A stretch of DNA of 55,170 bases, from contig NZ_ANFZ01000023.1 in NCBI RefSeq assembly GCF_000331245.1, positions 1-55,170 on the forward strand. The letters are read 5' to 3'. A program made the position numbers and the translations under genes. The notes below the pieces were generated by a model. It was not told the origin of the DNA and ran no database searches. It saw only the letters and a program-made list of their open reading frames with translations. How positions within the stretch are numbered: position 1 is the first letter of the stretch; each line of letters opens with the position of its first letter. The stretch comes from Blastomonas sp. AAP53 (GTDB lineage: Bacteria; Pseudomonadota; Alphaproteobacteria; Sphingomonadales; Sphingomonadaceae). This document shows positions 22,153-31,301 of the stretch, piece after piece.

Positions 22153-22940
22153 TGAGCCTGCACGGCCATATACTGCCTGCCCTGGTGGTGCTGTTTGCCT
22201 GGTTCGGCAGCACCGGCGTGGTCGCGTGGCTTGCCAATCGCGGCAAGGACACGTTTGCGCGCAGCATTTCATGGGCGGGCTTTGCCGCAGGCATCTGCCT
22301 GTGCGTGGTCGTGTTCGCAGCCCATGGCCATGATGCCGCAGGGCCGACGTTGACGGACGCCTATGTCAGCTTCGGCGCGGCGCTGGTGATCTGGGGCTGG
22401 CTGGAACTGACGTTCCTCACCGGTATCGTTGCAGGCCCCCGCCGGACGGTCAGCGACCCGAAGGCACGCGGCTGGCGGCGGTTTTCGGATGCGGCGGCGA
22501 CATTGATCTACCACGAGATCGCGATTGCAGGCGTCATGATGATGCTGGTATCGCTGACCTGGGACAGCGCCAACCCCACGGGTGCCGTGATCTTCACCCT
22601 GCTGTTCGCGCTGCGCCTCTCGGCCAAGCTCAACCTGTTCGTCGGCGTGCCCAACATGAGCGACGAGATCATGCCGGGGCATCTGGAATATCTGAAGACC
22701 TATTTCGGCCCGCGCCGCCTGCATGGCGCGCTGGCTTTCAGCCTGGTCGCGCTTGCCGCGCTGTCGCTATGGCTGGGGGCACGTGCGCTCGCCGCACCCG
22801 ATGACAGCTTTGCGGCGGTCAGCGCGACCCTGGTTTTCACGCTTGCAGCGCTCGGCGCGCTGGAGCACGTGTTTTTGGCGTTGCCGTTCCGAGACGGCGC
22901 GCTGTGGCGCTGGGCCTTGCCCAGTGGCCGTCAAGGATAA
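22152..22940 (+). CDS. puhE: Photosynthetic complex assembly protein PuhE (DUF3623)
   Basis: PuhE is a polytopic membrane protein found with puhABC whose loss alters bacteriochlorophyll levels in Rhodobacter. The 262-residue protein has seven hydrophobic segments and the family block GWLELTFLTGIVAGPRR near residues 80-96. NLFVGVPNMSDEIMPGHLEYLK follows at about 160-181. Length is normal. It is coupled to acsF through the TAATG overlap and followed 16 bp later by hemA. Confidence 0.94.
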   Translation: MSLHGHILPALVVLFAWFGSTGVVAWLANRGKDTFARSISWAGFAAGICLCVVVFAAHGHDAAGPTLTDAYVSFGAALVIWGWLELTFLTGIVAGPRRTVSDPKARGWRRFSDAAATLIYHEIAIAGVMMMLVSLTWDSANPTGAVIFTLLFALRLSAKLNLFVGVPNMSDEIMPGHLEYLKTYFGPRRLHGALAFSLVALAALSLWLGARALAAPDDSFAAVSATLVFTLAALGALEHVFLALPFRDGALWRWALPSGRQG

Positions 22941-22956
22941 ATGAAGGAGAGTGGTT

Positions 22957-24177
22957 ATGGATTATGAGGGCTTTTTCCAGAGCGAAATCGATACGATCCG
23001 CGATGAGGGACGTTATCGCATCTTCGCGGAACTGGAACGCCATCGCGGCCGCTTTCCTCACGCCACGCGCTATACCGAAGAGGGGACCGACGAGGTCACC
23101 GTATGGTGCTCGAACGACTATCTCGGCATGGGCCAGCACCCCGATGTGCTGAAGGCGATGCACGACACGCTCGACCAGTGCGGCGCGGGCGCCGGCGGCA
23201 CGCGCAACATCTCAGGCACCAACCACCACCATGTGCTGCTCGAGGCGGAACTCGCTGACCTGCACGGCAAGGAATCGGCCTTGCTGTTCACCTCGGGCTA
23301 TGTCTCCAACTGGGCGGCGCTGGGCACTTTGGCGGCCAAGCTGCCCAATTGCGTGGTGCTCTCCGATGCGGGCAACCATGCCTCGATGATCGAGGGCATC
23401 CGCCACAGTCGCGCCGAATGCCTCAAGTTCAAGCACAACGACCCCGAAGACCTCGACCGCCTGCTGGCGGGTATCGCGCCGGGCCGTCCCAAGCTGGTCG
23501 CGTTCGAAAGCGTCTATTCGATGGACGGCGACATTGCGCCGATCGCCGAAATTCTCGACGTCTGCGAAAAGCACGGCGCGATGAGCTATATCGATGAAGT
23601 GCACGCTGTCGGCCTCTATGGCCCGCGCGGCGGCGGCATTGCCGAGCGCGAAGGCCTGATGGACCGGATCACGGTGATCGAAGGCACGCTGGGCAAGGCG
23701 ATCGGCGTGATGGGCGGTTACATTGCTGCATCGGCCGCGCTGTGCGATTTCGTCCGCAGCTTTGCCAGCGGCTTCATCTTCACCACCGCGCTGCCGCCCG
23801 CGCTCGCCGCCGGTGCTACTGCCAGCCTGCGTCACCTCAAGACCAGCCAGATGGAACGCGCCCGCCACCAGGACCGGGTCGAGAAGGTTCGCCGCCGGCT
23901 CGACCTGATGGGCATCACCCATCTCGACAACCCCAGCCACATCATCCCGGTGATGGTGGGCGATCCGCACAAGTGCAAGCGGATCAGCGACTGGCTGCTG
24001 GAGAACCACGGCATCTATGTGCAGCCGATCAACTATCCGACCGTGCCCAAGGGCACCGAGCGGCTGCGCATCACACCGTCGCCCGTCCACAGCGATGGCG
24101 ACATCGACAAGCTGATCCACGCGCTGAGCGACATCTGGTCGCAGTGCGAGCTGGCGCGGCGCGCGATCGCTGCCTGA
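22957..24177 (+). CDS. hemA: 5-aminolevulinate synthase
   Basis: This PLP enzyme condenses glycine with succinyl-CoA to 5-aminolevulinate, the first step of tetrapyrrole synthesis in Alphaproteobacteria. The 406-residue protein shows [13 protein letters not shown] (about 77-89), [10 protein letters not shown] and the PLP lysine K247 in [14 protein letters not shown] use the ATG at 22957, 7 bases after a strong AAGGAG; an in-frame GTG at 22951 is less likely. Linking hemA to the photosynthesis operon lets ALA supply follow pigment demand. A second ALA synthase elsewhere in the genome is possible. Confidence 0.97.
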   Translation: MDYEGFFQSEIDTIRDEGRYRIFAELERHRGRFPHATRYTEEGTDEVTVWCSNDYLGMGQHPDVLKAMHDTLDQCGAGAGGTRNISGTNHHHVLLEAELADLHGKESALLFTSGYVSNWAALGTLAAKLPNCVVLSDAGNHASMIEGIRHSRAECLKFKHNDPEDLDRLLAGIAPGRPKLVAFESVYSMDGDIAPIAEILDVCEKHGAMSYIDEVHAVGLYGPRGGGIAEREGLMDRITVIEGTLGKAIGVMGGYIAASAALCDFVRSFASGFIFTTALPPALAAGATASLRHLKTSQMERARHQDRVEKVRRRLDLMGITHLDNPSHIIPVMVGDPHKCKRISDWLLENHGIYVQPINYPTVPKGTERLRITPSPVHSDGDIDKLIHALSDIWSQCELARRAIAA

Positions 24178-24269
24178 CACGTTGCCCGATCTGGGCCGTC
24201 CCCCTGCTGCGGCGGCGGGGACGGCGGGTTCGGGATGCAATCTGGCTGGCCTGGCCGCCGGACATGCAA

Positions 24270-24297
24270 AAAGGCCGCCCCGCAAGGGACGGCCTTT
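24270..24297. terminator. Bidirectional rho-independent terminator between hemA and the cytochrome c gene
   Basis: An 8-bp perfect stem (AAAGGCCG/CGGCCTTT) continues through one C-A mismatch into CCC/GGG around a GCAA loop. A-rich bases precede it and CTGTTT follows, so it can act on transcripts arriving from both convergent genes. Confidence 0.8.
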
Positions 24298-24327
24298 CTG
24301 TTTCGGCTCAGGTCCGGATCGAAGCGA

Positions 24328-24846
24328 TCAGGGCTGCTGCAGATAGGCGATGACGTCCGCGCGCTTCTGCGCATCGGGAAGTCCGGCGAACACCATCTTG
24401 GTGCCGGGCACGACGCGGGCGGGCTTTTCCAGATACTGGAACAGCTTTTCCGGCGACCAGGTGATGCCGCTGTTCTTGTTGGCGGGCGAGTAGTTGAAGC
24501 CTTCGACGGTGCCGGCTGCACGGCCGACGATGCCGGCGAGCGAGGGACCGACGCGGTTCTGGCCGGCTTCCTTGACGTGGCAGGTCTTGCACTGGATGAA
24601 GACCTTCTCGCCTTCAGCAGCATTGCCGGTCATGTCAGCAAATTTCTTGCCGTCCAGGGTATCGGTGTTGTCGGGTGCAGGCGCTTCGGCAGCAGCCGGG
24701 GTAGCGGCAGGCGTTTCGGCGGTGGCATCAGCAGCCGGAGCGGCTGCGTCTTCGGCCGCAGGGGTTTCGCTGCCACCCGAGCAGGCGGCCAGCAGCGCGA
24801 GACCGGCAAACACGCCGGTGTAGCGCAGTGCATTCAATCTGGACAT
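24328..24846 (-). CDS. Lipoprotein c-type cytochrome, probable reaction-centre electron donor
   Basis: A 172-residue class I cytochrome c related to cytochromes c2/c552. A lipobox (LLAAC, acyl-acceptor C22) predicts membrane anchoring. An Ala/Pro/Glu-rich tether (about 29-62) links it to a heme domain with C86-x-x-C89-H90 and the distal ligand M151 in PGTKMVF. An AAGGAGA ribosome site precedes the ATG. It converges on hemA at the end of the photosynthesis operon, where a cycA-type gene is common in sphingomonad phototrophs. I infer that it shuttles electrons from the bc1 complex to the reaction centre, with the tether giving reach. Respiratory use is equally possible. Confidence 0.92.
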   Translation of the reverse strand: MSRLNALRYTGVFAGLALLAACSGGSETPAAEDAAAPAADATAETPAATPAAAEAPAPDNTDTLDGKKFADMTGNAAEGEKVFIQCKTCHVKEAGQNRVGPSLAGIVGRAAGTVEGFNYSPANKNSGITWSPEKLFQYLEKPARVVPGTKMVFAGLPDAQKRADVIAYLQQP

Positions 24847-25144
24847 GAACTCTCCTTTTGCTCGGCGACAACCGCCTTAAAGCATAGGCCAATATAGACG
24901 CACTGGGCCCAATGAAAAGTGGGCAAGGCTATGGATGAACGCCAGATGAAGAATTTTGTTCACGCAAATCGGCAGTGGGCATGAAAATTCGTCTCCAATG
25001 ATCGCAAACGCGTCGTCCCCCGGTCAGGCTTGCCGCGCTGGTCCGCCAAGGCTGCACCCGTGATTCGTCCAGAGCGCCGGTCCACGGCGTATTCCCGCAA
25101 GCTGCTGCAACTTGCGATATCCTGCCCTTGCATGACAGGTGCGC
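24847..25144. other. Gene-free interval between the cytochrome c and oxygenase genes
   Basis: About 300 bases without a credible gene. It should contain the leftward promoter of the cytochrome gene and the 3' end of the oxygenase transcript. I found no TGT-N12-ACA box, so PpsR control of the cytochrome is not supported here. No strong hairpin or sigma-70 pair stands out. Confidence 0.5.
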
Positions 25145-25825
25145 CTACATCCAGAACCCGCGTCTGAACCATTTGGTGATGATGTATTTGGTGCCCCTGG
25201 TCACCGGATTGCCGCTGTGCAGCAGGTGGAGATTGGGCCGCCCATCGGGCAGCATGTTGTTCCAGATCAGCAGCATTCCGGTGCGCGGCATCATCTTGAA
25301 CGAAAGCTGCGGAAATTCGGTTTCGCCCCCGCCGCCCGGTTCGTTGAGGAACACCATCGCCGTCCAGCTGCGCTGACCACCAGACTTGCGCTCCTTGGGC
25401 CAATATGGCTGGTCGGTATGGAAGAAATCGTGATGCGGCTTGAACTGCTGCCCCACCGCATAGCGCTGGCCCTGCAGCGTTTCTCCGCGCCGTGGATCGA
25501 TCCCGGTCAGCGCGCAGATACGGTCGTCGATGCGCAGCACATCGGGGTCCCAGCGGTCGAGGTTGCAACTGTAGCTGGTGCGAAAATCGCTCTCGTCGTC
25601 CCGGCCGTTGTTGTACAGCTCCGACGGGATGGCATCGGCATCGATCGCCCCGATCAGTTCGCTGCATTCGGCCCGCGACATGAAGTCCTGGTAGCAATAG
25701 ACCTGCATCGGCACCTGAACGTCGTCAAAGCTGATGCGCTGGACATGCGGGTGCGCATCCAGCCGCGCGCCGACCTCGCGGCCGATCTGCGCCAGCTGCT
25801 TGCGGTGGAGAAAGTCGGTTATCAT
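25145..25825 (-). CDS. Prolyl 4-hydroxylase-like 2-oxoglutarate/Fe(II) oxygenase
   Basis: A 226-residue cytosolic protein of the P4Hc/2OG-FeII superfamily. The iron triad is visible as H131-x-D133 (KPHHDFF) and H203, and K213 is the likely 2-oxoglutarate anchor (GTKYIITKW). The segment YSCNLDRWDPDVLRIDDRICALTGI resembles collagen-type prolyl hydroxylases. The substrate cannot be deduced. The ATG at 25825 is chosen, but an ATG at 25882 would add 19 residues. That earlier start lies 2 bases from a perfect 10-bp hairpin that would hide a ribosome site, which disfavours it. Neither start has a clear Shine-Dalgarno. Confidence 0.88.
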   Translation of the reverse strand: MITDFLHRKQLAQIGREVGARLDAHPHVQRISFDDVQVPMQVYCYQDFMSRAECSELIGAIDADAIPSELYNNGRDDESDFRTSYSCNLDRWDPDVLRIDDRICALTGIDPRRGETLQGQRYAVGQQFKPHHDFFHTDQPYWPKERKSGGQRSWTAMVFLNEPGGGGETEFPQLSFKMMPRTGMLLIWNNMLPDGRPNLHLLHSGNPVTRGTKYIITKWFRRGFWM

Positions 25826-25884
25826 CGCCGCACTGGTTGCGCCGCGCGGGCAAGGCCTGTCAAGCGTGCGCCACCACGGCATCA

Positions 25885-25912
25885 CGACCCGCCGGAATGC
25901 TTCGGCGGGTCG
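25885..25912. terminator. Perfect hairpin between the RcnB-like and oxygenase genes
   Basis: CGACCCGCCG and CGGCGGGTCG form a perfect 10-bp stem around an 8-base loop, 18 bases after the leftward RcnB-like stop. There is no U-run, so it may be a rho-dependent stop, an RNA 3'-end protector or an attenuator for the oxygenase. Confidence 0.5.
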
Positions 25913-25930
25913 AGCGCCAGCAAGCCTGGC

Positions 25931-27007
25931 TTACCAGAAGAAGTCGTTGATCACGTCGACCACCTGGCCAGTGTAGACATCGACCAGCAGCACATCGCCG
26001 TAATAGCGCACCCAGCGGTACTGGCCGTAGGCGGGGGGCAGACGATAGGCCCAGGGATCGTTGATCCAGAAGCTGCTGGCAAAGAACGGAGCGCCCAAGG
26101 TGAAGCCGATGTTCAGGCGGCGATAGTTCCAGCCACGCACCGGGGGGTAATAGCGGCCAACGCGGTAGAAGTTGCGGTTCTGGTTGCGATAGCCGACCCA
26201 GTCATACCTGCGGTCGTTGCGCCAGCCCCGGTTCCAGTCGCGGCCCCGTCCATCCCAGGCGCGGCCATCCCGACCGCCGTCCCAGCCTCTGCTAGCGAAG
26301 CCGCGCCCGTCCCAGCCGCGCCGGTTGTCGCGGTAGTCACGGCGGTCGTCGCGCCGGTCGGCCCGAAAATCGCGAACGTCGCCGCGGCGATCAGCGCGAA
26401 AGTCGCGGGTGTCGCCCCGTCGGTCCTGACGAAAATCGCGACGGTCGTCGCGTCGGTCGGCGCGAAATTCAGGCCGGGTGACCTCGCCCTGGCGGAAGTC
26501 CTGCCGGTCGGCACGCCGCTCCTGCCGGAAGTCGCGCTGGTCGCCCCGGCGTTCCTGCCGGAAGTCGCGAACATCGCCGCGCCGTTCGGTCCTGAAATCC
26601 TGACGATCTGCGCGCCGCTCCTGCCGGAACTCGCGCGGGGTATCGATGCGCGCGCTGCCGATATTGCTGCGAGGCTGCGCCCGGAATTCGCGGCCGCCGC
26701 CACCCCGGGCCTCGCGGCCTCCCCCACCGCCCCGGTTGCCGCGAAACTCGCCGCCGCCTCGGCGCCCTTCGCGCTGCTGCGCTGCTGGTTCGAGGCCGGA
26801 GGCCATGGCCGCCGCAGGTTGCTCTGCCGGTGCATTCAGCACCGCAGCATCGGCTGTGGCGAGAGGAAGCAACAGGCTGGCCACCGCAATTGACGCGAGC
26901 AGCAGCGGAAGCCGGTGAAACTTTCCGCGCAGCCGGTGGCCCAGCGGACGGGTATATTCGATCGTGACGGAGGAGGGATGCGCAAGCGAGGTTTGTGGGG
27001 TGACCAT
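25931..27007 (-). CDS. Secreted RcnB-like protein with an arginine/aspartate repeat domain
   Basis: A 358-residue exported protein. A long basic n-region and hydrophobic core (about 33-50) end at a probable cleavage site near ADA (52-54). Next comes a Gly/Arg-rich stretch (80-110). Eight 11-residue repeats of the form xxRRxDxRDFR follow (129-226). The C-terminus is an RcnB-type domain (about 280-358, GFTLGAPFFASSFWIND, YRWVRYYGDVLLVDVYTGQVVDVI). Enterobacterial RcnB is a periplasmic protein of Ni/Co homeostasis, but here only the C-terminal domain is shared, so a metal role is uncertain. The ATG at 27007 has an AAAGG site 6 bases upstream. The highly charged repeats may bind nucleic acid, anionic lipid or metal. 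Confidence 0.85.
   Translation of the reverse strand: MVTPQTSLAHPSSVTIEYTRPLGHRLRGKFHRLPLLLASIAVASLLLPLATADAAVLNAPAEQPAAAMASGLEPAAQQREGRRGGGEFRGNRGGGGGREARGGGGREFRAQPRSNIGSARIDTPREFRQERRADRQDFRTERRGDVRDFRQERRGDQRDFRQERRADRQDFRQGEVTRPEFRADRRDDRRDFRQDRRGDTRDFRADRRGDVRDFRADRRDDRRDYRDNRRGWDGRGFASRGWDGGRDGRAWDGRGRDWNRGWRNDRRYDWVGYRNQNRNFYRVGRYYPPVRGWNYRRLNIGFTLGAPFFASSFWINDPWAYRLPPAYGQYRWVRYYGDVLLVDVYTGQVVDVINDFFW
26330..26623 (-). repeat. 33-bp tandem repeat inside the RcnB-like gene
   Basis: Codons 129-226 encode eight imperfect 11-residue units (for example QERRADRQDFR, TERRGDVRDFR, ADRRDDRRDYR), four on each side of a 10-residue interruption (QGEVTRPEFR). The DNA period is 33 bp, so copy number can change without a frameshift. 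Confidence 0.85.
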
Positions 27008-27208
27008 GATCGACCTTTCGATAATGGCCTGGGCAATCGTGTCGGCAACCACGCGGCACAGGACAGTTCAGATGGCATGGTTTAGCGGGCCTCGCCTGAC
27101 CCGCAGCTTAACCGATCGGTTGACTCGCCATTCAGCTTTGTAAAACCCCGTTAATTCGGGATGGAATTGGATTGCGCGATCTAGTCGGGCGCGTTAGGCT
27201 GACAGCGC

Positions 27209-27874
27209 ATGAGTTCGCAAGCGGTCCGCATTCTGGCGCTGCTCACCGGCAAGCCCCGCCCTTTTCGTGAAGACGGCACGATGAGCGCCATTGCGCGCCA
27301 GCCCGTCACCGGCCCGGTGATGCTGGGCGAACTGGGCTTCGAGGGCGATCAGGTTGCTGATCCCGTCCATCATGGCGGGCCCGACATGGCGATCCACCAT
27401 TACCCGATCGATCATTATCCCTATTGGCAGCAGCGGCTGGATTCGCACAAGCTGCTGCAGAAGCCCGGTGCGTTCGGCGAGAACATCTCGACGCGCGGAC
27501 TGGTGGAGAGCGACATGCGCATCGGCGATCGCTTCCGGCTGGGCGAGGCTTTGGTCGAGCTGACCAAGGGGCGCCAGCCATGCTGGAAGATCGATCACCG
27601 CTTTGGCGTATCGGGCAAGCAATCGGTCATGGCAGAGATCGTGCGCACCGGACGCTGCGGATTTTACTACCGGGTTCTGGAGCCTGGCCTGGTGCAGGCC
27701 GGCGATGTCATGCGGCTGGTGGAGCCGGGGCCTTCCGCTTGGACGGTCGACCGCGTGTTCCGGCTGTTGATCGGCGGGCAATACAAGGCAGAACCTGAAG
27801 CTGTGCGTGCACTGGTGGACCTGCCGCAGCTGGCCGCCGACTGGCGCAAGCGCGCTGCGGCTCTGGCCGATTGA
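27209..27874 (+). CDS. MOSC domain protein (YiiM-like)
   Basis: A 221-residue MOSC-domain protein similar to the YiiM group, which acts on N-hydroxylated compounds or carries sulfur for molybdenum-cofactor enzymes. The signature region GEDGFEGDQVADPVHHGGPDMAIHHYP-like (about 42-70), KPGAFGENISTRG (about 88-100) and the single conserved Cys in GRQPCWKIDHRFG (about 124-136) are all present. Length fits YiiM (about 220-230). It starts divergently from the RcnB-like gene and is followed 6 bp later by the dipeptidase, so they may be cotranscribed. Confidence 0.9.
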   Translation: MSSQAVRILALLTGKPRPFREDGTMSAIARQPVTGPVMLGELGFEGDQVADPVHHGGPDMAIHHYPIDHYPYWQQRLDSHKLLQKPGAFGENISTRGLVESDMRIGDRFRLGEALVELTKGRQPCWKIDHRFGVSGKQSVMAEIVRTGRCGFYYRVLEPGLVQAGDVMRLVEPGPSAWTVDRVFRLLIGGQYKAEPEAVRALVDLPQLAADWRKRAAALAD

Positions 27875-27880
27875 AGGGAT

Positions 27881-29089
27881 ATGACATTGCGAACACTATC
27901 GGCGCTGGCGCTGGCCTGCCTGTCCAGTCCGCTTGCAGCTCAAGGCCTGTCAGATGCAGCGCAGGTGCACGAAAGCATCCTGACGCTCGATACGCATCTG
28001 GATAGCCCGGCCAATTTCGACCAGCCGGGCTGGACAATCACCGATCGGCACGATGTGCTGCACGATACCACCCAGGTCGATCTGCCACGCATGATCGAAG
28101 GCGGGCTGGATGGCGGCTTCTGGGTGATCTACACCGATCAGGGGCCCAACGACGCGCGCGGCCAAGCCGCTGCGCTCGCGCATGCGCTGAAAAGGCTGCA
28201 TCAGATCCACGATTTCGTCGCCGCCAATCCGCAGAGCTTTGCGCTGGCGACCAGCGCCGCCGATGCCGCACAGATTGTGGCAGGTGGCAGGCGGATCGTC
28301 TATATCTCGATGGAAAACAGCTATCCATTGGGCAACGACATCGCCAATCTGGAGGCGTTTTATCAGCTTGGGCTGCGCATGGCAGGGCCGGTGCACAATG
28401 GCACCAACCAGCTGGCCGATTCGACCAATGGCGAGGCGGTGCACGGCGGCCTGAGCGACCTTGGCAAGGCCTGGGTGAAAGAGGCCAACCGGCTGGGCAT
28501 TATCATCGACGCCAGCCATGCGGCCGACAGCAGCTTCGACCAGATGCTGGAACTTTCCGCCGCGCCGATCATCCTGTCGCACTCCGGCCCCAAGGCCTTG
28601 CACGATCATCCGCGCAACCTCGACGATGCCCGTCTGGAGGCGCTGGCGGCCAAGGGCGGGGTGATCCAGGTCAACAGCCTGTTTCTCTCACCCGACAGGC
28701 CGCGCCCTTCGGTGGATGCGCTGCGTCCAAAGATGGAAGTCATCGACAGCCTGCCGCAGGGCGAGCGTACCCAGCTGATGAAGCAATGGGCACAGGCCAA
28801 TGCTGCCGAACCGCGATCGGGCACCGATTTCGACCGCTACATGCAGGCGGTGTTCCATTGCATCGATCTGCTCGGCGTCGACCATGTCGGCATCGGTGCG
28901 GACTGGGATGGCGGCGGCGGCGTGATCGGCCTCAACCAGATCAGCGACATTCCGAAAATCACCCAGGCGCTGCTGGCGCGCGGACTATCGCCGGCGGATG
29001 TCGAGAAGATCTGGAGCGGCAACGTGCTGCGCGTCATGGCGCAGGTGGAACGCGTGGCGGCACAGCAGAGCGGAGCGCCTGCTGGCTGA
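27881..29089 (+). CDS. Exported membrane dipeptidase (peptidase M19)
   Basis: A 402-residue zinc dipeptidase of the renal-dipeptidase family, exported by a signal peptide (residues 1-20, ending LAAQ). The metal site begins with DTHLD (about 32-36). Conserved features include the carboxylate ISMENSYPLG (about 143-152), IIDASHAADSSF (about 206-217) and VGIGADWDGGGGV (about 336-348). It hydrolyses dipeptides, often with D-residues, and so may recycle cell-wall or peptide nutrients. An AAGGGAT sequence precedes the ATG. Confidence 0.93.
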   Translation: MTLRTLSALALACLSSPLAAQGLSDAAQVHESILTLDTHLDSPANFDQPGWTITDRHDVLHDTTQVDLPRMIEGGLDGGFWVIYTDQGPNDARGQAAALAHALKRLHQIHDFVAANPQSFALATSAADAAQIVAGGRRIVYISMENSYPLGNDIANLEAFYQLGLRMAGPVHNGTNQLADSTNGEAVHGGLSDLGKAWVKEANRLGIIIDASHAADSSFDQMLELSAAPIILSHSGPKALHDHPRNLDDARLEALAAKGGVIQVNSLFLSPDRPRPSVDALRPKMEVIDSLPQGERTQLMKQWAQANAAEPRSGTDFDRYMQAVFHCIDLLGVDHVGIGADWDGGGGVIGLNQISDIPKITQALLARGLSPADVEKIWSGNVLRVMAQVERVAAQQSGAPAG

Positions 29090-29092
29090 TGC

Positions 29093-29398
29093 TCAGGCCA
29101 TTTCCACCGCGAACAGGGTCGTGCCCTGGTAGCGGTCTTCTGCCGGGTTGAACACGGGCTGGGGGTCGAACAGGCGATCGGTGAGCGCAAGATCGTTGAG
29201 CCCGTCGAGCTTGAACGCGCCCACCTTCAACTCACGCGGCGGCTTGCCGTCACGCTCCAGCGTCACGGCATCCAGATACAATTGGTCGTGTCGTGTGTAG
29301 AGAATGTGCGGCGCAAACCGGATGCGGGTGCGGTTGTAGGTCGCTTCCAGGCATTTGCGCAGCGCAATCGCCTCAAGCACGGTCTTGTTGATGTCCAT
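29093..29398 (-). CDS. Single-domain WYL-like protein
   Basis: A 101-residue protein whose whole length resembles a WYL domain. It opens with ALRKCLEATYNRTRIRFAPHILY, where the N-terminal helix and first strand align with the usual WYL start, and continues with QLYLDAVTLERDGKPPRELKVGAFKLDGL. WYL domains usually sit after a helix-turn-helix and sense nucleic acid or small ligands; here no HTH is present. It converges tail-to-tail with the dipeptidase. A ligand-sensing role is possible, but the family match is by eye and not secure. Confidence 0.7.
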   Translation of the reverse strand: MDINKTVLEAIALRKCLEATYNRTRIRFAPHILYTRHDQLYLDAVTLERDGKPPRELKVGAFKLDGLNDLALTDRLFDPQPVFNPAEDRYQGTTLFAVEMA

Positions 29399-29470
29399 CG
29401 GACCAATATGACCAATGCCGCACCGCGTTTCAACGAAAAATTGTGCGGTGCAGCATAAGTCATTTGCCTG

Positions 29471-30832
29471 TCAGGCCTTTTCCTCGGCTTCCAGCTCGGC
29501 CAGCCATTGCTCCAGCCATTTGATGGTATAGTCGCCCGAGAGGAAGTCGGGCTGGTTGAGCAGCTCCTGATGCAGCGGGATGGTGGTCTTCACCCCTTGC
29601 ACGACGAACTCTTCCAGCGCGCGCTTCAGCCGCATGATGCAGCCCTGGCGGGTGCGACCATAGACGATGACCTTGGCGATCATGCTGTCGTAATAGGGCG
29701 GGATGCGATAGCCGGCATACAGCCCGCTATCGACGCGCACGTGCATGCCGCCGGGCGGGTGGTAATGGCTGACAAGGCCCGGCGAGGGCGCAAAGGTGCG
29801 CGGGTCTTCGGCGTTGATCCGGCATTCGATGGCGTGACCGCGAAACTCGATCTCGTCCTGCTTGACCGACAGCGGATGCCCTTCGGCGATGCGGATCTGC
29901 TCGCGCACCAGATCAACCCCGGTGATCGCCTCGGTCACCGGATGCTCGACCTGCAGCCGGGTGTTCATCTCGATGAAGTAGAATTCGCCGTTTTCCCACA
30001 GGAACTCGATGGTGCCCGCACCGCGATAGCCCATGTCGGCCATCGCCTTGGTGACGACGCCGCCCATGCGCTCGCGCTCTTCTGCGGTGATGACGGGCGA
30101 GGGGGCTTCCTCGAGCACCTTCTGGTGGCGGCGCTGCAGCGAACAGTCACGTTCACCCAGATGGATCGCGTTGCCCTTGCCATCGCCGAACACCTGGAAT
30201 TCGATATGCCGGGGGTTGCCGAGATATTTTTCCATATAGACGGTGTCGTCGCCGAACGCCGACTTGGCCTCGCTGCCCGCCTGCTGCATCAGCGTTTCGA
30301 GCTGGTCTTCGGAGGGCACGACCTTCATGCCGCGTCCGCCGCCGCCCGATGCCGCCTTGATCAGCACCGGATAGCCGATCGAGGCCGCGATGATCTTGGC
30401 CTCGGAAATGTCCTTGATCGCGCCGTCGGAGCCGGGGACCAGAGGCATGCCTAGCGCGCCTGCGGTCTTCTTGGCCTCCACCTTGTCGCCCATCGTGCGG
30501 ATGTGCTCGGGCTTGGGGCCGATCCAGATGATCTTGTGCGCCTCGACGATCTCGGCGAACTTGGCGTTTTCCGACAGGAAGCCGTATCCCGGGTGGATCG
30601 CGTCCGCCTGGCTGATTTCCGCTGCCGAAATGATGTTGGCGATGTTGAGATAACTCTGGCCTGCAGGCGGCGGGCCGATGCAGATCGCCTCGTCCGCCAG
30701 CCGCACGTGCATCGCGTCGGCATCGGCGGTGGAGTGCACCGCCACCGTCTTGATGCCCATCTCATGCGCCGCACGATGGATGCGCAGCGCGATTTCGCCG
30801 CGATTGGCGATCAGGATTTTCTTGATGGCCAT
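29471..30832 (-). CDS. accC: Biotin carboxylase subunit of acetyl-CoA carboxylase
   Basis: AccC carboxylates the biotin carried on AccB using ATP and bicarbonate, the first half of the acetyl-CoA carboxylase reaction of fatty-acid synthesis. The 453-residue protein has the N-terminal [13 protein letters not shown] block and the ATP-grasp glycine loop [12 protein letters not shown] (about 162-173). [22 protein letters not shown] follows at about 291-312. Length is normal. It lies 7 bp after accB and is surely cotranscribed. Confidence 0.98.
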   Translation of the reverse strand: MAIKKILIANRGEIALRIHRAAHEMGIKTVAVHSTADADAMHVRLADEAICIGPPPAGQSYLNIANIISAAEISQADAIHPGYGFLSENAKFAEIVEAHKIIWIGPKPEHIRTMGDKVEAKKTAGALGMPLVPGSDGAIKDISEAKIIAASIGYPVLIKAASGGGGRGMKVVPSEDQLETLMQQAGSEAKSAFGDDTVYMEKYLGNPRHIEFQVFGDGKGNAIHLGERDCSLQRRHQKVLEEAPSPVITAEERERMGGVVTKAMADMGYRGAGTIEFLWENGEFYFIEMNTRLQVEHPVTEAITGVDLVREQIRIAEGHPLSVKQDEIEFRGHAIECRINAEDPRTFAPSPGLVSHYHPPGGMHVRVDSGLYAGYRIPPYYDSMIAKVIVYGRTRQGCIMRLKRALEEFVVQGVKTTIPLHQELLNQPDFLSGDYTIKWLEQWLAELEAEEKA

Positions 30833-30839
30833 GAGCTGC

Positions 30840-31301
30840 TTACTCGATGATGACCAGCGGCTGGTCGAACTCGACCGGCTGCCCGTCTTCCACCAGAATC
30901 GCGGTGACCTTGCCGGCGCGTTCGGCGGTGATCGGGTTCATCACCTTCATGGCCTCGATGATCAGCAGCGCATCGCCGATCTTGACGTTGGCGCCCACGC
31001 TGACGAAGGGCGCTGCGCCCGGCTCGGGTGCGAGATAGGTCGTGCCGACCATCGGCGACTTGACGGCATTGGCCATCGAGGGACCGGCAGGCTCAGCAGA
31101 CGCTGCGGCGGGTGCTGCAGCGGCCGGAGCGGCGGCCACCGGCGCGGGCGCGGCGGCCACGGCAACTTGCGCGACCGGAGCGGCGCTGATCGTGCGCGCG
31201 ACGCGGATCTTGCGATCGCCGTCTTCGACCTCGATTTCGCTCAAACCCGTTTCGCCCAGCAGTTCTGCCAGTTCACGCACCAGTTTGCTGTCGATGTTCA
31301 T
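30840..31301 (-). CDS. accB: Biotin carboxyl carrier protein of acetyl-CoA carboxylase
   Basis: AccB carries biotin on K119 within EAMKVMN (118 aligns to the conserved M-K-M motif, here M-K-V). The biotinyl domain is about 78-153. An Ala/Pro-rich mobile linker runs from about 39 to 75, and the N-terminal helix 1-30 is typical. The ATG at 31301 has a good GGGAGG 6 bases upstream and gives the usual 153 residues. An in-frame ATG at 31349 would add 16 residues and is less likely. Confidence 0.97.
   Translation of the reverse strand: MNIDSKLVRELAELLGETGLSEIEVEDGDRKIRVARTISAAPVAQVAVAAAPAPVAAAPAAAAPAAASAEPAGPSMANAVKSPMVGTTYLAPEPGAAPFVSVGANVKIGDALLIIEAMKVMNPITAERAGKVTAILVEDGQPVEFDQPLVIIE

Noticed and set aside
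25139-26893. 584-codon frame on the + strand across the oxygenase and RcnB-like genes
   Set aside because: Low-complexity repeats reflect the charged repeat on the other strand; no domain and no plausible ribosome site.
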